Below, piece after piece: positions 20,601 through 30,900 of a DNA stretch of 64,000 nt. Every line of letters begins with the position of its first letter. Position 1 is the first letter of the stretch. This DNA comes from Flectonema sp. DT1601 (Eukaryota > Euglenozoa > Diplonemea > Diplonemida > Diplonemidae), in contig OZ025806.1 in NCBI GenBank assembly GCA_964019425.1, positions 305,374 to 369,373 of the forward strand. Direction: 5' to 3'. The notes beneath the pieces were generated by a model. That model was not told where the DNA came from. It did not search any database and saw only the letters and a program-made list of their open reading frames with translations. Made by a program: the position numbers and the translations under genes.

Positions 20601-22775
20601 CATTTTTTTGGCAAAAGGGAGAGATAAGTCATGGATCATTAAACTCCATGTTAACCTTGACAATAACAAGTGTTGGACAGACCAAGCCTTCTGAGACCCA
20701 TATAGTGGCATGGCGTCGACTTTTTTTAAAAAATTCCTGGTAAAAGTGGTCAGGCGCTCTCGCAATTTCTGTTCTTTGGCGTTCGGCTCAAACCAACGCC
20801 CGAGGTATTTGAACTCTCCAGCTTCCTGGAGATTCGTAATCGGAACATTGTTAATCTTCAGGTCCGGGTTAGCTGGTTTCCCTTGTACAAAGCTGTGGGC
20901 AATGCATTTCTGGGGTTTCGCTTTCATACCACGAGACCAGGAAAGAAACTGTTCGAGCGACTTGATTAGCAATTTTGCCCCCGCCTTTGATGACGTGGTA
21001 AGTTGTAAATCATCAGCAAAAGCTGCAACTAATAGTTGGAGGGATTTATTGTTAAACTCGTAGGCTTCCTGTTGATGAACTGCTAAGGAAAAGAGCAGTA
21101 GTTGGAATACCAAATTAAAAAGGGTTGGGGAGGAAACGCAGCCTTGAAAGACACCAACTTCAAAAGGGATAGTGGGCGTCAGGCCTTCTCCAACTCTGAT
21201 TTGGACGCGCATGGAGGAATAATACCTTTTATAGAAACCGATTATTCTTTCGTGAATTCCGAAATATTTTAAAGCAAAGAAAATTAATTGATGTTTGACT
21301 GAGCCGAAAGCATCTGCCAAATCCACCCAGACAATTGTTAGGTTTTTCCGGAGAGCTTTCACTTCTTTAAAAATCTCTGAGGTGATCGTGGCATGTTCGA
21401 TACATCCAGAGACACCTTTCCTAAAGCCTTTTTGAAAATTAAATTTAGAAAGAGTGTGGTTTGCGACGGCTTCCTGAATAACCGTATTAAAAATTTTCCC
21501 GTCGCAGTTGCCCACAGCTATCGGTCTCGTTTTCGAGATGTCTTTCCCATCGGAGTTGGGCTTTGGGAGCATTGTTACAAATGCTAAGCCCCAACTATCC
21601 GGATAGGCCTTGAGTTCGAAAATTCTCTTTAATACCTTGTAAAGTGCTTCCATAAAAGTTGGGACCTTTTTCCATACAACATAAGGTATGCAATTGGGAC
21701 CAGGGGCACATTTGTTTTTTTTCTTTGATAAGAGAATACCAAACTGTTCGAAGCTCGGGAACTGGATATCATCCATTGTCTTGTAGTCAGACTTAGGTAA
21801 AAAAGAGGGATGGGTGAAATCAGTTTTTTTTTTTTCATTGTCACAATAGTTGTTTTTAAAATGTTCAATTATTTTTTCCTCTGGAATATCAAGGGAGGGG
21901 GGTTGAGGATCTTCTTTTTGGAGTTCTTCTTTTATGGCAGTAAACGGATTTTGACGAAATTTATCTTGTAATTTTTTGAATAAATTTTTCTTTTCTAAAT
22001 TCCGATACATTCGGAAAATCCTTTTCATTCTCGTTCTTGCCTCTTTCCATTTGACAGCGTTCTCTATAGAAGGCCCAGATTTGCGGAGCTCCTGTCTTAG
22101 CTGTTTCATTTCCAGACGACATTCAAGTTTTTCTTGGTCGAGGATGACCTCTTCCCTTGATTTCTGTTTGCGGGGTAAATTCCGCTTTGTTTCTTCAAAG
22201 AAACCGCTACATATTTGATAAACCGTTTTGAGTAGTTTATCAAGTTGGTCGGCAGGTTTTGAAGAATTTTCTGTTTCGACGGTGAAAGTTTGAAGTTTTT
22301 CTGCAGCAGAAACGTCGATGTCCTTCCATTCAGTTCCAAAAGATCGGAATTTGAGACGAGACGGGTGTAACGGGGTAAAAGTGGGTGTTGTAGAGTTATA
22401 AGGAACGAAAGCTGTTTGTGAAGTTTTAAAATCTACAGATTCTCCTACAAAGGGAGGTTCCAGGTCTGAATTATTCCCTGTGAGGGGAGACAGAGGTGTA
22501 CCTTTACATGTACCGTTAACACAGTGTTTCGCTCTCGTAGCGATACTTTTGAAAAGCTTACCACATTCTGGACAAGGTAAGTGGTAACAATCTTTAACTT
22601 GGGAGTGGGTAGATGGGGGAAAACGTGACTTATAGTCCTTAAATTCCTTACTAAACTTACAGTTACGTCTAAAATGCGCAACTGGACCTTTGAGGTATGT
22701 CTCAAAACATAAAGGACATTTGGCTACTAAAGTTTTATCCCCATCCAGAGCCGATCTCGAAATAGCCTCTTGCAA
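17649..22775 (-). CDS. RLE LINE polyprotein: Zn fingers, RT, CCHC, RLE, coiled-coil tail (copy 1)
   Basis: The protein has 1,708 residues from the nominal TTG at 22,775. Zinc fingers are C20-x2-C23-x10-H34-x4-C39 and C68-x2-C71-x12-H84 with C90. The reverse transcriptase spans about 350-700, with APGPNCIP, RPIAVGNCDGKIFN, motif A VDLADAF (D485), GVFQGCVSSP and AFADD (D588, D589). A knuckle C922-x2-C925-x8-H934-x4-C939 precedes a PD-(D/E)xK restriction-like endonuclease with RPD (1034-1036), LELT (E1051) and a KEKKY lysine cluster near 1070. This layout is known for R2-superclade LINEs, which nick target DNA and prime reverse transcription from it. Residues about 1290-1708 are extra: long coiled coils and a basic tail (RKSERSTLKKR...RYNRRRC). 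No ATG occurs until about residue 223, and the frame is open upstream to a TAA near 22,930. One synonymous change separates copies 1 and 2. Confidence 0.9.
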   Translation of the reverse strand: MQEAISRSALDGDKTLVAKCPLCFETYLKGPVAHFRRNCKFSKEFKDYKSRFPPSTHSQVKDCYHLPCPECGKLFKSIATRAKHCVNGTCKGTPLSPLTGNNSDLEPPFVGESVDFKTSQTAFVPYNSTTPTFTPLHPSRLKFRSFGTEWKDIDVSAAEKLQTFTVETENSSKPADQLDKLLKTVYQICSGFFEETKRNLPRKQKSREEVILDQEKLECRLEMKQLRQELRKSGPSIENAVKWKEARTRMKRIFRMYRNLEKKNLFKKLQDKFRQNPFTAIKEELQKEDPQPPSLDIPEEKIIEHFKNNYCDNEKKKTDFTHPSFLPKSDYKTMDDIQFPSFEQFGILLSKKKNKCAPGPNCIPYVVWKKVPTFMEALYKVLKRIFELKAYPDSWGLAFVTMLPKPNSDGKDISKTRPIAVGNCDGKIFNTVIQEAVANHTLSKFNFQKGFRKGVSGCIEHATITSEIFKEVKALRKNLTIVWVDLADAFGSVKHQLIFFALKYFGIHERIIGFYKRYYSSMRVQIRVGEGLTPTIPFEVGVFQGCVSSPTLFNLVFQLLLFSLAVHQQEAYEFNNKSLQLLVAAFADDLQLTTSSKAGAKLLIKSLEQFLSWSRGMKAKPQKCIAHSFVQGKPANPDLKINNVPITNLQEAGEFKYLGRWFEPNAKEQKLRERLTTFTRNFLKKVDAMPLYGSQKAWSVQHLLLSRLTWSLMIHDLSLPFAKKMDKIIKPFLKKWWGFVRSANTVILFTGSKNTVGLRHKRVETLYKQAQSIKLDILRSSQDSDMHGVYNVIMEKSSNWSKKFSASAEWERLIKFFSYRSLAKQSAGLGHRLRDLRTTRPDLLKRFEVEATDELLNSLNKLQVQGQWKEWSKCMINDFTWNKVLREGNPAYISFQLKAVTNTLPSQDNLKRWNITNVDQNCVLCGKVNPTLRHVLTGCPVSLTQGRFTWRHDSVLKRIVIFLEELIIKANKRKENLPPPSQTFLKTGENKPLERISKETGELSLANDWVILDDVGDNRLIVPLEVCHVSSSLRPDIFIYSFFAKRALILELTCPNEDRFETSHVLKEKKYLKLRDSIIANGFDCNIFTIEVGVRGNICMDQLNIWTRHIGSPLAPTKALFCECTRIARQCSYVLFQTRNLPTWHSRPLMRSIKEEPATASFIKDGKEIFPVEEVKIHKVTKLKTIEKLTIERSWLEKCFIWQTCYASALSILLIANGSSSPAPSVLLDEDELTGLSLSFSSISSISFQTPPPELMSTGSQTLPADFAIVIRTQSDMGSQTPLYKKKEGKLRLKLSLKCQILENELEQMKERIFYVLFLFYFNAMSASLEKDKQLLNGLPVEIKATNQDPSSLPPAPPVLIIEKDRKEYELLEGVIQRLTAERDESKTSLSALVRQYDLVEDYRKRELANLTQRADLSEMALFNYHQRFVLLSNELETKCNEERESKIRLFYTQQEVESLRAARPRMTHFSQQVSPRTPVLYESVAMMKIAKNYLSLFTTTSSLFTPLIKPLIPTLNYITPLCPLASIPPTMPQSEALDRTPTKILRQESHVISVKENTPIARQWSEGRIDLLENYCRAVDDSLETNEKAAELSEQLLDAQLRLSELNHQRCTTHAEQLEQSMMLTGLASDLNAQLALARSQIAALKFQLASWAEGLSPPDTEEHEENETPPRKSERSTLKKRTPPSRYRYNRRRCSADDVHGDSTPL

Positions 22776-23219
22776 AGCCTCGGGGGCTGGGTTGGCTGAG
22801 AGATGGTTGCCAGTATCTTTATGACACCGCCGGCCCGGTGTTTCTTTTTTTTTTTGTTGTGAAGTAGCAATAATAAAAAAAAAAAAAAATAGAAAAGAGA
22901 ATGGCTCAGAAACAATATCGATGAGTTAAGATCTTTTTTTTTAAACTATTCCTTTTTTTTTAATTTCGGGCAGCTAACCCTAGAGTTTTTTTTGGTAAAT
23001 ACTGTTTAAAGGAAAACGAGCTACGCTCTAAAACAGAAAAATCGGAGTAACTACTTGTTTATAATATATATTTTGATAAATAATGTGGTTGGCAAATGAA
23101 TGCCGAAGAGGCAACTTGAGAAAAGCAATTGGATGAGAAGAAACATTGGGTCTTATAAAGCAAAGTAGATAGAGGGGCCTAAAAAGACCGCAGAGTGGAT
23201 AGCTCCACAAAAGGCTGAA
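22776..23219 (-). promoter_or_regulatory. LINE 5' leader with short upstream ORF and no ATG for the main frame
   Basis: The leader begins TTCAGCCTTTTGTGGAGC next to the terminus of the neighbouring copy. It contains a 31-codon ATG-initiated frame (MFLLIQLLFSSC...). The main frame then opens after a TAA near 22,930 and passes through 15 T and 11 A homopolymers (FFFFF, QKKK) without any ATG. Initiation must be non-AUG, by splicing, or by frameshifting, unless a homopolymer length is wrong. Confidence 0.45.
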
Positions 23220-23612
23220 TTTCGATAAGTGGGAAGTAACGGACTGGGAGCTTTTGGCTCCTGCCCTATTCCCGACGTAAACTTTCTTTTTATTTTTTTT
23301 TTTTTTTTAACAGGCCCAAAGGGCGACAATGATGGTTGCTGACCAAGGAATAATATTCAAATGAATTTTCGTTTCAAAGAAACGAACAGAATTAAGAGAG
23401 AGGTAGAGAAAAAAAAAAAAAAAAAAAAAAAGAAAGAATAGAAAAAAAATATGAAGAGGAAATAATCAAACATGAAAAAAAAAAAAAAAAATAAAATATA
23501 AATAAAAAACGTTGTATGAAAAAGGAAAAAAAGAAAAAAAAAAGACCAGAAAAGGAAAGAGAAAATGAAAAGGTATAATATTATTGTGGGGATATGAGGA
23601 TAGCAGGGAGAT

Positions 23613-23650
<38 letters not shown>

Positions 23651-23671
23651 TTATTATTTAAAAAAAGGAAA

Positions 23672-23903
23672 CAATCAGTTTAGCGTCTCGATCAGGACGG
23701 AAAATAGAAATTAATCGACATAGTCGATCGATAGAAAAAAAACAATGATAACATTGTTTATTCCTTTTTTTTTTTTTTTTTTTTATTCTTTTTATTTATT
23801 TTTAAAGAAAAAACAATCAGTTTAGCGTCCTGACCAGGACGGAAAATTGAAAGTGATCCACATAGTCGATCGATAGAAAAAAGACAATGATAACATTGTT
23901 TAT

Positions 23904-23936
<33 letters not shown>

Positions 23937-24328
23937 CTTTTAATTATTTTAAAGAAAAAACAATCAGTTTAGCGTCTTGACCAGGACGGAAAATAGAAAG
24001 TGATCGACATAGTCGATCGATAAAAAACAATGATAACATTGTTTATTCCTTTTTTTTTTCTTTTTTTTTTATTCTTTTTATTTATTTTTAAAGAAAAAAC
24101 AATCAGTTTAGCGTCCTGACCAGGACGGAAAATAGAAAGTAATCGACATAGTCGATCGATAAAAAAAAAACAATGATAACATTGTTTATTCCTTTTTTTT
24201 TTCTTTTTTTTTATTCTTTTTATTTATTTTTAAAGAAAAAACAATCAGTTTAGCGTCCTGACCAGGACGGAAAATTGAAAGTGATCGACATAGTCGATCG
24301 ATAAAAAAACAATGATAACATTGTTTAT

Positions 24329-24359
<31 letters not shown>

Positions 24360-25133
24360 CCTTTTAATTATTTTTTAAAGAAAAAACAATCAGTTTAGCG
24401 TCTTGACCAGGACGGAAAATAGAAAGTGATCGACATAGTCGATCGATAAAAAACAATGATAACATTGTTTATTCTTTTTTTTTTTTTTTTTTTTTTTTAA
24501 TCCTTTTTATTATTTTAAAGAAAAAACAATCAGTTTAGCGTCTTGACCAGGACGGAAAATAGAAAGTGATCGACATAGTCGATCGATAAAAAAACAATGA
24601 TAACATTGTTTATTCTTTTTTTTTTTTTTTTTTTAAATTCTTTTTATTTATTTTTAAAGAAAAAAAACGGAAAATAAAAATTAGTCGACAAAGTCGAACG
24701 ATAAAAAAAAACAATGATAACATTGTTTATTCTTTTTTTTTTTGTTTTTTTTTATATTCTTTTTTATTAATTTTGAAAAAAAAACAATCAGTTTAGCGTC
24801 TTGACCAGGACGGAAAATAGAAAGTAATCGACATAGTCGATCGATAAAAAAAACAATGATAACATTGTTTACTCTTTTTTTTTTTTTTTTTTAAATTCTT
24901 TTTATTTTAAAAAGAAAAAAAACGGAAAATAGAAATTAGTCAACAAAGTCGAACGATAAAAAAAAAAACAATGATAACATTGTTTATTCTTTTTTTTTTA
25001 TTTTTTTTTTTATATTCTTTTTTATTAATTTTGAAAAAAAAAACAATCAGTTTAGCGTCTTGACCAGGACGGAAAATAGAAAGTGATCGACATAGTCGAT
25101 CGATAAAAAAAAAACAATGATAACATTGTTTAT

Positions 25134-25170
<37 letters not shown>

Positions 25171-26211
25171 CTTTTTTTTTTTTTAAAGAAAAAACAATCA
25201 GTTTAGCGTCTTGACCAGGACGGAAAATAGAAAGTAATCGACATAGTCGATCGATAAAAAAAACAATGATAACATTGTTTATTCTTTTTTTTTTTTTTTT
25301 TAAATCTTTTTATTTATTTTTTAAAAAGAAAAAAAAAAAACGGAAAATAGAAATTAGTCAACAACGTCGAACGATAAAAAAAAAAACAATGATAACATTG
25401 TTTATTCTTTTTTTTTTTATTTTTTTTTGTATTCTTTTTTATTAATTTTGAAAAAAAAACAATCAGTTTTGCGTCTTGACCAGGACGGAAAATAGAAAGT
25501 GATCGACATAGTCGATCGATAAAAAAACAATGATAACATTGTTTATTCTTTTTTTTTTTTTTTTTTTTTTTAAATCCTTTTTATTATTTTTAAAGAAAAA
25601 ACAATCAGTTTAGCGTCTTGACCAGGACGAAAAATAGAAAGTGATCGACATAGTCGATCGATAAAAAAACAATGATAACATTGTTTATTCTTTTTTTTTT
25701 TTTTCTTCTTTTTTTTAAATCCTTCTTTTTATTTTTTAAAGAAAAAACAATCAGTTTAGCGTCTTGACCAGGACGGAAAATAGAAAGTAATCGACATAGT
25801 CGATCGATAAAATAAAAACAATGATAACATTGTTTATTCCTTTTTTTTTTTTTTTTATTCTTTTTATTTATTTTTAAAGAAAAAAACGGAAAATAGAAAG
25901 TAATCGACATAGTCGATCGATAAAAAAACAATGATAACATTGTTTATTCTTTTTTTTTTTTTTTTTTTTTTAAATTCTTTTTATTTATTTTTTAAGAAAA
26001 AAACGGAGAATAGAAATTAGTCGACAAAGTCGAACGATAAAAAAACAATGATAACATTGTTTATTCTTTTTTTTATTTTTTTTTTTATATTCTTTTTTAT
26101 TAATTTTGAAAAAAAAAAAAAAACAATCAGTTTAGCGTCTTGACCAGGACGGAAAATAGAAAGTAATCGACATAGTCGATCGATAAAAATACAATGATAA
26201 CATTGTTTAAT
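23672..26211 (-). repeat. hairpin satellite (copy 2)
   Basis: Same order and number of units as the array in copy 1, shifted by 10,350-10,351 bases. On the minus strand it lies between the copy 2 coding region and the leader of copy 1. Confidence 0.85.
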
Positions 26212-26455
26212 CTTTTATAATTTTTTATTTTTTTTTTTGTTTTAAAAAAAAAAAAAAAAAACAAGCGGAATTGATCATAATGGGTGGTAGGGGTTGTTAT
26301 AACTTCGTTTGAAAATTCTTCTTTTTTGATTTCTTTTTTTTTTTCTTTTTACAGGAGTTAAGATCACTTTCAGGAGACAACACATTAACAAGAGCAGCAA
26401 GCAGAGTTGACACTATCAATTCAAATTTGAAATACCGGGAATTAATTTACAAGGA

Positions 26456-26550
26456 GGTATCTCAAGTGACTTGGTATCTCTAGCGTGTCGGTATCTCTGG
26501 AGTGCTGGTATCTCGTATGTGCGTTGGTATCTCATGAGTGATGGTATCTC
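26456..26550 (-). repeat. GGTATCTC box array (copy 2)
   Basis: Six boxes with the same 17/19-base spacing as copy 1. The three 212-bp repeats of this copy follow at about 26,880-27,501. Confidence 0.8.
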
Positions 26551-27999
26551 TTGTGCATTAGAGAAACGAAAAAGAATGTCATGACCATGACGGAAGAATT
26601 GAGGAATTGAGTTAACATGTTCAATTTAACTTATTTAAACTTTTTTTTTTTTTTTAACAGACCGTAACTATTTGAAAATAAAATGTAGATGGGAAACAGT
26701 GAAAAGTAAAATGGATGATAAAATTAAATGAGAAATATGACATAACAGACCAGATAGAGAGTATTAAAAGGAAATTGAAAAGGAAAAGAGAAACTAGGTT
26801 AACACTTATTTAAAATTAAGACCGGTTAGTCAGTTTAAGGTCTTGACTAGGACCAACAAAAAAGAAAGAAAAAAAAATTTAACGATCAAGCTGAGCTGAT
26901 CTTGTTTTTATTACAAATAGGGGAGCGGGAGGGATGGAAGGAATAGAGGAAAAAAAAAAGAAAAGGTTGATCAATTGGATCTGATCGTCGAGAAGAGGAA
27001 ATTTTTTTAAAGGTTGATCGGTATAGCCGATCGTTGAGAAAAATAAACAGATATAAATACAATCAGTTTAAATTAAAAAAAGAAAAAAAGATTAACGATC
27101 AAGCTGAGCTGATCTTGTTTTTATTACAAATAGGGGAGCGGGAGGGATGGAAGGAATAGAGGAAAAAAAAAGAAAAGGTTGATCAATTGGATCTGATCGT
27201 CGAGAAGAAGAAATTATTTTAAAGGTTGATCGGTATAGCCGATCGTCGAGAAAAATAAACAGATATAAATACAATCAGTTTAAATTAAAAAAAGAAAAAA
27301 AGATTAACGATCAAGCTGAGCTGATCTTGTTTTTATTTAAAATTAGGGGAGCGGGAGGGATGGAAGGAATAAAGGAAAAAAAAAAAAAAAAAAGGTCGAT
27401 CAATTGGATCTGATCGTCGAGAAGAAGAAAACAATTATTTATAAAAAAAAAATGGTCGGTATAGCCGATCGTTGAGAAAAGAACAGATATAAATACAATC
27501 GGTTTTGGTGATCGACGAGTGGAGCGATCACTTGACAAGAAGGAAAAAGAAAGGACCGATTAATTGGGGCTTTGATTGTATTCCCAAGGCATGTTTTTTT
27601 TTTTTTTTTTTTTATTATTCATTTACATTATTATTTTTTTTTTTTTTTTTTAAATTAATAATCACATTTTGTTCAAAAATATTTCATATTAGAGTAAAAG
27701 AAAAAGAAAAAAAGAAATAAGAGAAAAAAAAAAAAAAAAAAAACCATTGCTGGCCCCCTCACCACTCATAGAGGATGAGGAGGCCAGTAAGGCGTCACTC
27801 AAATCTATGCCAAGCCTTGGGAACTTGGATTGGGGTTTAGACCATTTATAATTAACAATTAACAATTAACCTGATTAACGTTATGATCTGACGGACATAA
27901 ACATATCGATAAAATAATACAAACAAAAACGAACAATAAATAATAAATAAGCTAAAAAACTAACTAAACAAAGTGATGTGAAAGTAAGGAAAAAGAGAA

Positions 28000-30900
28000 T
28001 TACAAGGGGGTGGAGTCACCGTGAACGTCATCAGCAGAACATCTCCTTCGATTGTAACGATATCTTGATGGAGGGGTTCGTTTTTTCAGAGTTGAACGCT
28101 CAGACTTTCTCGGCGGAGTTTCATTTTCCTCATGTTCTTCTGTGTCTGGCGGACTCAAACCTTCTGCCCATGAAGCTAATTGGAACTTCAGGGCCGCAAT
28201 TTGAGACCGTGCCAAGGCGAGTTGAGCATTTAAATCGCTCGCCAGTCCCGTTAACATCATGGATTGCTCAAGCTGCTCTGCGTGAGTTGTACACCGTTGG
28301 TGATTCAGCTCCGAGAGGCGAAGTTGGGCATCCAGAAGTTGTTCTGAGAGCTCTGCCGCTTTCTCGTTTGTTTCGAGAGAGTCATCTACTGCTCGACAGT
28401 AGTTCTCGAGTAAGTCAATCCTACCCTCGGACCATTGTCTCGCAATAGGTGTATTCTCTTTAACGGAGATAACGTGACTCTCTTGTCGTAAAATCTTGGT
28501 CGGCGTGCGGTCGAGAGCTTCACTCTGCGGCATTGTCGGAGGAATTGAGGCTAGAGGACAAAGAGGGGTGATATAATTAAGGGTAGGGATAAGGGGTTTA
28601 ATAAGAGGAGTAAAAAGACTACTCGTAGTTGTAAAGAGCGAGAGGTAGTTCTTTGCTATCTTCATCATAGCAACAGATTCATACAGAACGGGGGTTCGGG
28701 GGGAAACTTGTTGACTAAAGTGGGTCATACGGGGACGCGCGGCACGCAAACTCTCGACCTCCTGTTGAGTATAGAAAAGTCTTATTTTACTTTCTCTTTC
28801 CTCATTACATTTGGTCTCCAATTCGTTCGACAGAAGAACAAACCTTTGATGGTAATTAAAGAGCGCCATTTCCGATAGGTCTGCTCTCTGAGTCAGATTT
28901 GCGAGCTCACGTTTCCTGTAATCTTCCACTAAGTCATATTGTCGAACTAGTGCAGAAAGAGAAGTCTTCGATTCATCGCGTTCTGCTGTTAACCGTTGAA
29001 TTACTCCTTCCAGAAGTTCATATTCTTTTCTATCTTTTTCAATAATTAAAACAGGGGGCGCAGGAGGAAGTGAGGATGGATCCTGGTTGGTAGCTTTGAT
29101 CTCAACAGGTAATCCATTTAGTAACTGCTTGTCTTTCTCGAGGGAGGCTGACATCGCATTAAAGTAAAATAAAAATAGAACATAAAAAATTCGTTCTTTC
29201 ATTTGCTCTAATTCGTTTTCTAAAATCTGGCATTTCAAGGAAAGTTTCAGCCTTAATTTTCCTTCTTTTTTTTTGTACAAGGGGGTTTGAGAACCCATGT
29301 CAGATTGAGTTCTTATCACTATAGCGAAATCAGCAGGAAGTGTTTGCGATCCCGTTGACATGAGTTCAGGTGGGGGAGTCTGGAAAGAGATGGAAGAAAT
29401 AGAAGAGAATGACAAGGAGAGTCCAGTGAGCTCATCCTCATCTAACAAAACAGAAGGGGCCGGGGAGGAAGAACCATTGGCAATAAGTAGAATAGAAAGA
29501 GCCGATGCGTAACAAGTTTGCCAGATAAAACATTTCTCAAGCCACGATCTTTCAATGGTGAGCTTTTCGATCGTTTTCAGTTTTGTTACTTTGTGGATTT
29601 TGACTTCTTCCACAGGGAAGATTTCTTTACCATCTTTTATAAAACTTGCAGTGGCAGGTTCTTCTTTAATGCTGCGCATTAGTGGTCTTGAATGCCACGT
29701 GGGGAGGTTCCTCGTCTGGAACAGAACATATGAGCACTGTCTGGCGATTCTGGTGCATTCACAAAATAAAGCTTTTGTTGGTGCTAAAGGTGAACCGATG
29801 TGACGTGTCCAGATGTTCAGCTGGTCCATGCAGATGTTTCCTCGTACGCCAACTTCAATAGTAAAAATGTTACAGTCGAAGCCATTAGCGATGATCGAGT
29901 CTCTTAGCTTTAGGTATTTCTTTTCCTTTAAGACATGAGAGGTTTCGAAACGATCTTCATTTGGACACGTCAGCTCCAGAATCAGTGCTCTTTTCGCAAA
30001 AAAAGAATAAATAAAAATGTCTGGTCTTAGAGAGGACGAGACATGGCACACTTCAAGAGGAACAATTAGGCGGTTATCACCGACATCGTCGAGGATGACC
30101 CAATCATTCGCTAGTGAGAGTTCGCCTGTCTCTTTAGAAATTCTTTCTAGGGGTTTATTTTCCCCTGTTTTTAAAAAAGTTTGAGAGGGAGGCGGGAGGT
30201 TTTCTTTTCTTTTGTTGGCTTTTATTATCAACTCTTCCAAGAAGATAACAATGCGTTTTAGAACGCTGTCGTGACGCCACGTGAACCTCCCTTGTGTTAA
30301 AGAGACAGGACAGCCTGTTAAGACATGCCTGAGGGTAGGATTCACTTTGCCACACAAAACACAATTTTGGTCCACATTGGTGATGTTCCACCTCTTTAAA
30401 TTATCTTGTGAGGGGAGGGTGTTTGTAACCGCTTTCAGTTGAAATGAGATATAGGCAGGATTTCCCTCCCTAAGTACCTTATTCCAGGTGAAATCGTTTA
30501 TCATACATTTAGACCACTCCTTCCACTGACCTTGGACTTGTAATTTATTCAAAGAGTTCAGTAGTTCATCTGTGGCTTCCACTTCAAAACGCTTAAGGAG
30601 ATCGGGGCGAGTAGTACGTAGATCGCGCAATCGGTGACCAAGACCAGCTGATTGCTTCGCAAGAGAACGGTAAGAAAAAAACTTAATAAGGCGCTCCCAC
30701 TCAGCAGAAGCTGAAAACTTTTTCGACCAGTTGGACGATTTCTCCATAATAACATTGTAGACACCGTGCATGTCAGAGTCCTGTGAGGATCTGAGGATGT
30801 CTAGTTTAATTGATTGCGCTTGTTTATATAGCGTCTCAACTCTTTTGTGTCTGAGACCAACAGTGTTCTTTGAACCGGTAAAAAGGATGACTGTGTTCGC

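Larger units (their letters stand above)
12869..23219 (-). mobile_element. RLE-type LINE, tandem copy 1 (full length, ~10.35 kb)
   Basis: One unit of a head-to-tail array. On the minus strand it has a leader of about 440 bp (23,219-22,776), one giant frame (22,775-17,649), and a 3' region built from a 17.4-kb hairpin, 212-bp repeats, 17-bp boxes, hairpin satellite and a terminal block (13,270-12,869) ending in ...TTCCCACTTATCGAAA. The next unit starts 10,350-10,351 bases on. The same terminal block, in either orientation, ends four other LINE pieces here (52,248; 55,675; 62,583; 33,571), which defines it as the true 3' terminus. The domain set places it in the R2/NeSL/Utopia-like RLE superclade. 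I cannot decide the clade by eye. Confidence 0.85.
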
